NCBI GenBank assembly: GCA_003117195.1
Contig: BDSI01000129.1
Location: 280,034-344,033 of the forward strand
Reading direction: 5' to 3'
DNA: 64,000 bases
Origin: Eudorina sp. 2006-703-Eu-15
Lineage: Eukaryota; Chlorophyta; Chlorophyceae; Chlamydomonadales; Volvocaceae
The notes below the pieces were generated by a model. It searched no databases and had not been told where the DNA came from. It worked only from the letters and a program-made list of their open reading frames with translations. The position numbers and the translations under genes are program-made. How positions within the stretch are numbered: the stretch's first letter is position 1; each line of letters opens with the position of its first letter. This document shows, piece by piece, positions 36,001 to 46,042 of the stretch.

Positions 36001-38380
36001 GGGGCACCTGCGGGATCCGGCAGGCAGCAATTTAGCGGCGTGATTCAGTCATCGGTACCCACCACGGCGACTCCATGCCGCTTTGCGGGATATACTCGGC
36101 GAACTCAGCAAAGTGCGGGGGCTTCTTCCCTGAGAGCCCTCGCCCTGCATGCCGCAACCCTCGCCGCGCCGCGCCATGGTTGCCGTTCCTCACCTTGCGG
36201 CCGTAACCCAGATGCGCAGGGGTTGCTGCCGCAGGTCCTTGAACGCGCATGGGCTGCCCGCCTCGGAGCCCCACAGCCGGCCAAGCTGGTCAACACTGCT
36301 GCCCTCCATGACGTCGCCCAGGCATCGGGGCGCGGTGACCCAGTCGTACGCGGGCACGCCGCTGGCGTCCTTGAAGGCACAGGATGCGTTCTGTTCCCAG
36401 CCCCACAAGCGTCCGCGGCTGTCGATCTCGCTGTTGAACTTTGACGGCGTCTCGGTGCAGCGCGGAGACGCACGCCAGGTGATTGAGGGGGCGGTTGGCA
36501 CGGCACCCTGCTCAACGCGGGAGGGTGGGGGCAGTCGAACAGCCTGAACAGTCGCCACATTTTGTAATCACTCGGTGAAGCGGCACCGCGTGCGCTACCG
36601 GAGTGGCGGAAACGTGCTGTCCTGCGGCGGGAACATTCATGATGAATGGATAAATGAATGAATCGGGTTATCGGGTTATCATAATAACAGTACATTGAAT
36701 GATTTATTAGCACGCAAGGCTCAAGATGAGCGACGGCGGCGGACGTCCTTCTGCGCGCTGACCGCAAGCGACCGTAAGTGCCGTATGTGACGCCGCCCCA
36801 AATCTGCCTACCCGTGCGATCATCTCCGCGGGTGTCACCGCCTGCATGTCGGTCAGGTTAGTGGAGGCGGCCGGCAGCTGGAGCGGCGTGTTGTCCCCAT
36901 CCTTGTACGCGCATTCGCGCCCACATTCCCACCCCCAGAGCCGGCCGGAAGCGTCGCTCTCAGAAGTGACAGGCTCGGGTTTGGAGGAGCACCTGGGCGG
37001 AGGGTCGGTGCGCGGACGGCAACGTTTGGTGGCGGGCGAGGGGAGTGATTTCCTTTCCGAATCTGGGTTGCAACAATTTGACCACACCGTACACGGAACT
37101 AGCATCGCTGTAGTTGGTGACGAAGTTTCGATTGCCGTCCAATACTAAGGCAAGAGCGGCCAACAACCCAGGTCTTATCTGACCCAGATTATGAAAAAAA
37201 TCATCTGACCCAGATCGAATTTCCCTGACCCACATTGAAATGCCGCTTGACCCAGATCGTGATAGGTTCCAACACGTCGCAACTCCATGGCGAATGAAAC
37301 CCAGCCAACGCGCAGTTGCAACCCCATCATCTATTGCACTTACGCAGGCGCCGTCAGGAAGTCGAACACGGGCCGGTCACTGTCGGCAGCTTTAAAGGCG
37401 CAGGCCAGCCCGAATTGCTGTCCCCAGAGGCGACCCTGGCCATCAGCAACGGCGTTCAGGACTGATGGGGCCATGAGGCAGCGCGGCGCAGTTTCCCAAC
37501 TGAATACCGGCACGCCGGTGGCATTCTTGAAGGCGCACGAGGAGCTGGCGAGGTTCCGTGAGTTGACAGCTGCATCGCCGGTCAGTCCCCATCTGCGTCC
37601 GCTCAAGTCCGCGACGCTGTTGTACGGCGTTGGCTGAGCTGTGCAAGCGGGACTGGCCTGCAGCACCGGTACGGGACCGAGATGGGGTGCGCGAGAACTT
37701 TCTCGTAGACAACGAAGACCGGGGCTGCTTGATGTAGAGGGATTTGGCTTGTTGCTAAGACTGTGTGTGAAACCTTCTCAGGTTTCGTGCTAAGGCAGCA
37801 GGCCTCTGATGCGCTCCATGCACGTGCGGTGACGCAGAACACGTGGAGAAGCAGCGAGAAATAAGCAAACCTCTTCGTCCCACAGGGTTCTTCGGGCGCA
37901 CGCACCTCCCACGTGACGCTTGGTGTTCCGGAGGCAAACGCGTTGATCGGCGTGACGAAGATGGTCGTATTCACAGTCGGCGAGGTAAACGGGATGGCTT
38001 GCGGTGAGGCCTGCATAAGTGCATGCATACCGGTGTGACAAATGCACGCTGGCCTTACGCAAGCCTAGGATCGGATAACTGCTTTCCTGCGCCAAAGAAG
38101 AAAGCCGGAACCAAGATCCTAGGACCGACGCCAAAATATTGTGTAGCGTGAAAACATGTGTGCGCGTCCACCATCCAAGACGTTTAGGCCCTCATGCCCT
38201 CGTGGCTGGCTTAAGAGGCCGCGAAGCGGGATCGTGGCGCGAAGCCGCAGAACTTGCCTGCTCTTGACTGTTACCATCGCTTGCGGAGGCACGAACGACC
38301 ACCGCCACGAGCATAACCATCCAAGGAGACAGCGCTTTAACGGGCGTGGGGTGTTTCCGCTGCCTGCGCAACCGCTCCAT
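33040..38380 (-). CDS. multi-domain protein with 12 W-G-W-E cysteine modules (probably secreted)
   Basis: I do not recognise a named family. Eleven exons join in phase: 38010-37906, 37657-37344, 36992-36812, 36543-36194, 36007-35957, 35745-35290, 35007-34879, 34733-34533, 34371-34031, 33680-33484 and 33231-33040 (838 residues), plus a probable signal-anchor exon starting MERLRRQRKHPTPVKALSPW at 38380 whose junction is unresolved. The protein repeats a module of about 45 residues: P-x-C, about 15 variable residues, D-x-x-G-R-[LYS]-W-G-W-E-x(3)-[ST]-C-[AV]-[FY]-[KR]-D. Examples are GRLWGWEQNASCAFKD, GRLWGWENSASCAFKG and GRLWGYENGQGCVFRD; I count 12. Linkers are Ser/Thr/Pro- or Ala-rich. Many introns cut the module exactly between G-R and the W-G-W-E half in the same phase. 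Two Cys and two Trp per module suggest small disulfide domains, perhaps binding carbohydrate at the cell wall; this is inference. The partner gene starts 540 bp away on the other strand. Confidence 0.82.
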
Positions 38381-38920
38381 CCCCTTTCGCTGTTGAGCTG
38401 TCCAGCGGGTCAAAATCTCTCGGCCGCAAGGTGATGCCAAACCTAGAATTACTACGTGTTATCAAGATTGTTTTGCTTGGAAATTCGTCAAAGTCTCGTG
38501 GATCGCGGTTTGCCTGAGGTAGCTGCAGCTCCCGGAATAAGTTATGAGGGGATCACAGATCACAGCGAGCGTGCCTGTCTTAGTAATTCAGATTCAGCCA
38601 GGAGACACGGACCCTTTGCTGCAAGTAGACGTGGTGATGCAGCACGTAGAGGCCATGCGGGAATTGCGGTACCGCTCAGTTTGTCGTACGTCGAGGCGGG
38701 AACGAAGGGAATAAAGGGCCTGCCTCTTCTCTTCCGATTCTTCAGTCCGCATCAAGCTTTTCCGCCCTCGTGATCAGTGCGGATAATTTATTTATCCTTT
38801 GTTATTCAAGCTCGCCGCTTGCTTCCGCGACGCGCTAACGTCTGAGGACTTCTCTCCCTGATCTCTTGTCGCGCCGCTTGCTTCACGTCGTAACGACGCT
38901 TGCACTCAGCGCTACATAAG
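38381..38920. promoter_or_regulatory. bidirectional promoter region between the two module genes
   Basis: The two predicted start codons, 38380 (minus) and 38921 (plus), are about 540 bp apart with no other gene between. An AT-rich patch with the near-palindrome GGATAATTTATTTATCC lies at 38781-38797. Position is the only evidence for promoter function; I see no certain TATA box. Confidence 0.45.
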
Positions 38921-41900
38921 ATGAAAAAACAAATTGGTGGAGCGCTGTTTGCTTTAGCGCTCATGGCGTCGCTCACAGGTGAGAGTTCCGTCGGGGGCGC
39001 TGCCGACTTTGCTTAACGCTGTTCGCGGCCAGGACACGTCTTACAAACCAAGCGGTTTGCGAAAAGGCCATGAATAATTTGTCGCAGCCATTATTGCTGT
39101 AAATTTCTTGACGGATTTTCGATTCTGCATACAGGCCACAATCACATGGCTGCCGCTCTACGCGTTTCGCGGAAGCTTTCTTCTAGCGCTATCGCCACTT
39201 CCGTCGCGACCTCCGACGGAACCGGTCCTCCATCTGTGGCCTCCAGCACTGCGAACGCCGGTCCCGGCCAGGATGTGAGCTCCACCGTCGTGGTCGTAAA
39301 CGGCGAGACTAAGATCAACACCAGCAGCACCACGACTGCGCAGGTGCGGTGCATGGAAGGGCTTTGTTGTGTCGCTGATGTTGCTAATGAATTAAACCGA
39401 TTTGAAATTTGGGTCAACACCAGTTTGCGCAATGACATCATAACTCCCGCCGCCAAACCATTTGATTGATGCAATAACATCCGACAATTGCCGCCCGCGT
39501 AGACCGCCAACCCCACCTGGGACGCCGCCCCGAGCTGCACCGCCGGAGCCACTGGCACTCCGACCGTTGACTCCACCGGCCACGCCTGGAAGTGGGAGGA
39601 CGGCGCCAGCTGCGCCGTGCGGGACGGCGCCGCCGCCTCCAGCCCTTCCACGGCAGCATCAGCAGCACTTCCCGCGGACTGGGTCGCCGCGCCCGCTTGC
39701 CGCCAGCAGCCCTTCTCCGGGTCTTCCACCAGCAGCACCGACTCGAGCGGCCGTGTCTGGGGCTGGGAGGACGGCAAGTCGTGCGCCTACAAGGACGCCA
39801 ACGGCCAGCCCATCTACAACCTGCAGTACAACGTGAGTGCTTACGCGGTTAGGGCATCATTTAATTCGCCCTATTCGGGCCATTCGGCATCTGGGTCGGG
39901 TCGATTGCACCGTGCATGTCGATCAATGCTTCGGTTTCACTCGCCAAGTGCGATATGTGCGCAAGCTAAGTAGGCCCATAGGGTCACAGACCCCTCACAA
40001 GTAGGTTCCAGCATGAATTCGACTTCGCCGTGTACACTCATCAGCCATTCTGCAGTGCTGATATCATTCGCGTTCATTCGTATGCACACTCCGCTCCTTC
40101 GCTATACCCTGCAGTCTGGTCGGCGCCTGACCGAGAGCGCCATTGCAACCGCGGTCGCGACCTCCGACGGAACCGGTCCTCCATCTGTGGCCTCCAGCAC
40201 TGCGAACGCCGGTCCCGGCCAGGATGTGAGCTCCACCGTCGTGGTCGTAAACGGCGAGACCAAGGTCAACACCAGCAGCACCACGACTGCGCAGGTTGGT
40301 GAGCGGTCATATTTCGTCAGGCTTTGGCCACGGAAGGTTGCGTTGCTGCGCTAAAAAATGGATGCACACAGCCATAATTTGCAGGATTTATCGTGGGCTG
40401 GACAGGCTCTGAATTTCATGGTTTCGGTGTTGCCCAACCTGCCCTGCTGCCCGCGTAGACCGCCAACCCCACCTGGGACGCCGCGCCGAGCTGCACCGCC
40501 GGAGCCACTGGCACCGCGACCGTTGACTCCACCGGCCACGCCTGGAAATGGGAGAACGGCGCCAGCTGCGCCGTGCGGGACGGCGCCACCGCCTCCAGCC
40601 CTTCCACGGCAGCATCAGCAGCACTTCCCGCGGACTGGGTTGCCGCGCCCGCTTGCCGCCAGCAGCCCTTCTCCGGGTCTTCCACCAGCAGCACCGACTC
40701 GAGCGGCCGTGTTTGGGGCTGGGAGGACGGCAAGTCGTGCGCCTACAAGGACGCCAACGGCCAGCCCATCTACAACCTGCACTACAACGTGAGTGCTTAC
40801 GCGGTTAGGGCATCTGGGTCGCGTTCGTTTCGGTATTTGGGCCATTCGGCATCTGGGTCGGGACGATCGCACCTGTTTGTTGATGGGATACCATTTGACG
40901 CGCTCGGCCGGGTGCAAGTCTGATACTCGTTGTGAATCCTTTAATGAAATCAATGAAGGTCACAGCAAACCGACGGTGCCTGCCTGGAGTAACCTCAGCG
41001 GCTCTTCGCCGGTAGAGCAACGAAGAAAATCCACAACACAACGCTAGGTGCATTGCCGCATTTACCAATGATAAGGGAGTGGACCCGCCACTGTAACCAT
41101 TTTATTAATAATAATTTCGGTTCACTCCGCGTCTTCGACACACCTTGCAGTCTGGTCGGCGCCTGGCCGAAAGCGCCGTTGCAACTGCGGTCGCCACTTC
41201 AGACGGCACGGGCGCGCCTTCGGTGGCCTCCAGCACTGCGAACGCAGGTCCCGGCCAGGATGCCAGCTCCACCGTCGTGGTCGTCAACGGCGAGACCAAG
41301 GTCAACACCAGCAGCACCACGACTGCGGAGGTGGGTGAGCGGTCATTCGCCTCAGGCTTTAGCCATGAAATGGTTGAAAGCTCTTTCGAGATGAAGCCAC
41401 CTAACTTCACAGACTATGCTCACACTCCTGTACGGGATAGTTGCTAGGCTGGTAAGGCTCTAAATTCATGGTGGTCACTCCAGCGTCCCGATAAAGACAA
41501 GCTTCTGCCAAGCTTGAGATGGTAATGTGTTGGTCTGTACGCCAATACCCGACCTGAACCCTGCCCGCCTGCCCACGTAGACCGCCAACCCCACCTGGGA
41601 CGCCGCGCCGACCTGCACCGCCGGAGCCACTGGCACCGCGACCGTTGACTCCACCGGCCACGCCTGGAAATGGGAGAACGGCGCCAGCTGCGCCGTGCGG
41701 GACGGCGCCACCGCCTCCAGCCCTTCCACGGCAGCATCAGCAGCACTTCCCGCGGACTGGGTTGCCGCGCCCGCTTGCCGCCAGCAGCCCTTCTCCGGGT
41801 CTTCCACCAGCAGCACCGACTCGAGCGGCCGTGTTTGGGGCTGGGAGGACGGCAAGTCGTGCGCCTACAAGGACGCCAACGGCCAGCCTATCTACAACCT

Positions 41901-44633
41901 GCGCTACAACGTGAGTGTAACCGGCCTTGTGGGTCAAGACGTGCACCGCGGCCGCAGGCTTTATTGCCCTGGCATTCGCTGGTGTTCAACGCGCGTAGTG
42001 TTGCCCATTCCCAGAGTGTGCATATCAAAGACAACTAGCAAGCATGTCTTTTAGTACGTGCCTGTTTTCCTCGTGGCCTCTTGCTTCCGTTTAATGAGAA
42101 CCTTGTGCGCCCGCGTGTTCCCCCTCGATGGCCCTTGCTTGGTTTTCATACATGACAGACTGGAGCGCGCCACCGCCGTCGGCTGCAAACGTTGGCCATC
42201 TCCCGTGCTGTCGCTGCTGCTCGTGCCGCGGTTACCCAATTTATTCCCTCGTCACCAAGCGCCTCCGCCACAGCCGCAGCCAACGCCTCCAATCCCTTAG
42301 CCGCCGCTGGAAACGCCTCCGCTGCCGCCAGCGCCACCGCTGCAACGAATGGCAACGGCGGCACCGGCGCCGACGCTGCTGCAACTGCTGCGGCCACCGC
42401 CAGCGCTGTCGCCAACACGGACGGCGCGGCCTCGGGTGCCACGCCTTCGTATTCCTATGCAACCGCAAGCTCCTTCGCTTATTCTGAGACTTACAACGCC
42501 ACAGCAAGCTCCTCTGCTGCCGCTGAGGCATCCGCCAACGCCACCGCAAGCTCCTCTGCTGCCGCTGAGGCGTCTGCCAACGCCACCGCAAGCTCCTCTG
42601 CTGCCGCTGAGGCATCCGCCAACGCCACCGCAAGCTCCTCTGCTGCCGCTGAGGCGTCTGCCAACGCCACCGCAAGCTCCTCTGCTGCCGCTGAGGCGTC
42701 TGCCAACGCCACAGCAAGCTCCTCTGCTGCCGCTGAGGCATCCGCCAACGCCACCGCAAGCTCCTCTGCTGCCGCTGAGGCATCCGCCAACGCCACCGCA
42801 AGCTCCTCTGCTGCCGCTGAGGCGTCTGCCAACGCCATCGCAAGCTCCTCTGCGGTCGCTGAGGCATCCGCCAACGCCACCGCAAGCTCCTCTGCTGCCG
42901 CTGAGGCGTCTGCCAACGCCATCGCAAGCTCCTCTGCGGTCGCTGAGGCATCCGCCAACGCCACCCCAAGCTCCTCTGCTGTCGCTGAGGCGTCTGCCAA
43001 CGCGGCCACCACCGGCGACAGCAACGCCGCGGCGAGCGGAAGCGCCACATCCAGCGGCGACTCGGAGACGTCCACTGCTTCTGGCGCTGCAACGACCGGC
43101 GCCTCTGCTTCCGGCGACGCCGACGCTGCGGCTGCAGGCGCCCAGACATCCGGTTCCTCTGGTGCATCAAGCACCAAGTCTGCGCCCTCTGCTGCGGATG
43201 ATGCTTCGGATGATACCGCCGGCGCCGCTGCTGGATCTGGCCAGGCAGCGACCATCGCAGGTGCCCCTTCCGCTAGCGGCGACTCCGAAGGCGTTGGCAG
43301 TGCTGCTTCAACCGCAGCCTCGAATGCCAAGGCCGCCACCACCGCTGCGTCCGGCGCCTCTGCAGCCGGCACTCCTTCTGGGGCCACCGACAACAGTGAT
43401 GCCAAGGCTTCAGTAGCTGCTGCTGCAGTGGCGTACGATAGCGCCCCGGTCTGCTCGTCCGCCGTGCAGCCCTCTAGTGCTGTCGCTGACGCCAATGGAC
43501 GGCTATGGAGCTGGGAGAATGGCAAGTCGTGCGTGGTCAAATCAGCTGCTGCCTCCTCGGGCAGTGCAACTTCCGGTGCCTCTGCCGCGGGCGCTTCCGC
43601 AGCAGCTACAGCTGCTGCTGCTGCAGTGGCGTACGACAGCGCTCCTGTGTGCTCGTCCGCCGTGCAGCCCTCAAGTGCTGTCGCTGACGCTGCCGGGCGC
43701 CTATGGAGCTGGGAGAATGGCAGGTCGTGCGTGATCAAGTCAGCTGCTGGCTCATCCGGCAGCGCAGCTCCTAGTGCCTCTGCCGCGGGCGCTCCTTCAG
43801 CGTCTGCTGCTGCGGTACCGTACGATAACGCTCCTGTGTGCTCGTCCGCCGTACCGTCATCGAGCGGAGTTGCTGATGCAGACGGGCGCCTGTGGAGCTG
43901 GGAGGCTGGCAGGTCGTGCGTGATCAAGTCGCAGTCGGCCGCCAGCGCCACGGCTTCCGCCAACGCCACCGCGTCTGCAGCATCTCAGTCAGGTGCAAGT
44001 GCTCAAGCCGTTTCACAGCCCGCCGCCCCCGCTGCTGCCGCCTCCAGTTCAGCTGCCGCGTCCGCCGCCGCTGCATCAGTACAGCCCCCTCCGTCCCCGG
44101 CAAGCATCCCTTCGCCGCCAAGAAGCCCGTCACCGGCCCCAACTGCTGCTCAAGCCGGCGCCGCCTCGGGCGCGGCCGCGTCGGCGACAGCAGTCGCACA
44201 GTCTTCAGCCGATGCCAATGCTAATGCTAGTGCGGCGGCTACATCGCAGTCCTCCGCAGCTGCTGTCGCGTCCGCAGCTGCGGCACAGTCTGCCGATGCT
44301 GCTCCTGCCGCCTCGCCCCCGCCCGCGGCGTCCGTCGCGACGGCAAAGGCCGGTGCTTCCACTTCGCTGGGTGCGGCCGCTGTGCAGACCGCTGCCCATG
44401 CCCAGGCCGCCGCGAACGCTCAAGCCGTTGCGTCCGCAGATGCGGCAGCAGAAGCCGTGGCGACCTCGGGCGCATCGTCGGCGGCAGCAACCTCTGCGGT
44501 GGCGAAGGCACAGCAAGACTCAGTCTCGGCTGCTGCCCACGCGGCGGTGATTGCATCGCTTCACGACACCGCTGCTGCAGCGGTCAGCGAGGGCAGTGTG
44601 TCCAAGACGCGACGCATGTTGAGGCGTGCCTAA
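38921..44633 (+). CDS. secreted Ala/Ser-rich protein with 9 W-G-W-E cysteine modules
   Basis: This is the sister of the minus-strand module gene; I know no named family. Eight exons join in phase: 38921-38978, 39135-39343, 39503-39832, 40115-40294, 40459-40788, 41151-41330, 41581-41910 and 42159-44633 (4092 nt, 1363 residues). Exon 1 is a signal peptide (MKKQIGGALFALALMASLTG). Exons 2-7 are three copies of an exon pair: a 60-residue Ser/Thr/Val segment (TSDGTGPPSVASSTANAGPG) and a 110-residue segment with two modules (HAWKWEDGASCAVRD and GRVWGWEDGKSCAYKD). The last exon has 12 tandem 14-residue repeats (TASSSAAAEASANA), three more modules (GRLWSWENGKSCVVK type), a Pro-rich SPP/PSP patch like hydroxyproline-glycoprotein motifs, and a long Ala-rich tail ending RRMLRRA. 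A TGTAA lies 236 nt past the stop. Codon phases hold throughout. It is probably an extracellular matrix or cell-wall protein (inference). Confidence 0.85.
39135..41910 (+). repeat. three tandem copies of an exon pair
   Basis: Units at 39135-39832, 40115-40788 and 41151-41910 each hold one Ser/Thr exon and one 330-nt module exon. The three 330-nt exons are almost identical in sequence; the two 180-nt exons are also very similar. Introns are much more different, although the starts of the introns after units 1 and 2 (GTGAGTGCTTACGCGGTTAG) are shared. Confidence 0.92.
42501..43004 (+). repeat. 42-nt coding tandem repeat, 12 copies
   Basis: Twelve head-to-tail 42-nt units encode TASSSAAAEASANA with rare changes (T to I or TP, and A to V in the second half of the unit). 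The period is exactly in frame, so copy number can change without breaking the gene. Confidence 0.95.
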
Positions 44634-45708
44634 GTGCACAACGAATGCTGCGCTTGAGAAGAACCTGGTATCCATTTTGTGGAGGAGGACCCAAGACAGC
44701 GCTCTTGTGCAGTACGGCTGTGTAGTCGACGTGCGCATGGGTTAGATGTCTTGGTGCGAATTTGTCGCGTTACGTCGAATAGAAGGTACATGCACATCCA
44801 GAAGATAATCAGGCATGCATGTGGCAGGAGGATGTCGAGCTTACGCAGAAAAGTGGTGGTTGTTAGATTGTAATTTGCTTGCGCGTGGTGAGGTACGGGT
44901 GGAGCACACAAGACAGATGTGATGGGATTTGGAAGAACAAATTGAGTTCTGATGCGTGAGATCTGCGGCACGAAAGATTGCAGCTCACTTTCGAGGGCAC
45001 CTGGAGGTTAGCCCATAGGTAGGAAATCAGCAAGCAGCCACCTTGCGCATGGTTGCGCCGAGTCGCAGCGATGTACTGTTTCCGTCAAGGAAGTTGCTGA
45101 CACTCTGTAACACGTTCCTGTCGTATAACCCAAACCCTACGCAACTGCCGTGTATCTGTAATCGGTCAGTAACTAATCCTGATTGGAGTCGCAAGTTTTT
45201 ATTGCTAAGCACTAGTAATTGTTAAGAGCCAGTCAAACCCGTCGCAATGCCCTCGACAACAAAGCTGTACCAACCGTCTTGACAACGACATCAGGTAAGG
45301 ATTAAGCACCCGGACTTCTCAACTTGGCCGTGCGTCCCCACTTTAACTTGTCCTGTTTTGTAATTTGCTCATTCGTGCCAGTTGAACGGCCGTCCAGCTC
45401 ACCAAGCCAATACTAGGAAAATGAAATTATACCCGTATTTGTAAGGATGTGATTAAAATTATCCACGAATCACGCAATTTGGCTTTCAAATGTGCCCCTA
45501 TTTGCTGGCTCGCTGGCAAGGGTGGGCGGGAGAGTGATTGTTCGACTGGTCTCGCTCGTCAATGGTTTCCCGCAGTGCGCTCGTCCACACGAGGAGGGAT
45601 CGTCGAAGGAAGAAGCGACCTTCTACGTCTTACGTTTCTGGCTGTGAAAATAGTTAACCTACTGGCAGCAAGCCTCAGCAAGTCAATGTTGACAAAGACG
45701 CGTAACAT
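44634..45708. other. 3' flank of module gene, no gene recognised
   Basis: A TGTAA element at 44869-44873 is the likely polyadenylation signal of the plus-strand module gene. The remainder is moderately AT-rich, without recognisable coding sequence, up to the outer repeat of the retrotransposon. Confidence 0.4.
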
Positions 45709-45736
45709 ATTAACTTCTGCTGACGCACGAATTGCC
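45709..45736. repeat. B2 repeat of the retrotransposon
   Basis: A 28-nt sequence ATTAACTTCTGCTGACGCAC... is identical to 46015-46042. It marks the outer end of the element beyond A2. Confidence 0.8.
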
Positions 45737-45860
45737 GTTCGGGTGTTACATCCGCTGGGCGCCGGTATGCAGACCGGCGGCCCGAAGTCGATCAACAGAG
45801 AGGAGAGAAAGAAAAAGTCAGCAGAACGGCACGCCACGCACGGGCGGGCGGGACGGGCGC

Positions 45861-46042
45861 AAGGCGAACAACAAAAACAAGATTACCTGAAACTACGATC
45901 TACCAGCTTAAGACAGCGGCCCTGAGAACGCGGGCCTTACCGATCCACTGCCGTATCCCAGTGGTTCGGAGCCTTGCTACGCAAGTTAACACCGCTTAAC
46001 TTCGCCAAGCGTGCATTAACTTCTGCTGACGCACGAATTGCC
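45861..46042. repeat. A2 and B1 repeats of the retrotransposon
   Basis: 45861-46015 repeats 50841-50995 with few differences, and 46015-46042 repeats 45709-45736. The two meet directly at GTGCATTAAC, the B1-A2 junction expected for split direct repeats. Confidence 0.85.

Noticed and set aside
42241..43969. Very long minus-strand open frames (309 and 492 residues) opposite the Ala/Ser-rich exon
   Set aside because: They are shadows: the 42-nt repeat is a multiple of three and GC-rich, so all frames stay open. Splice phases and the signal peptide support only the plus strand.
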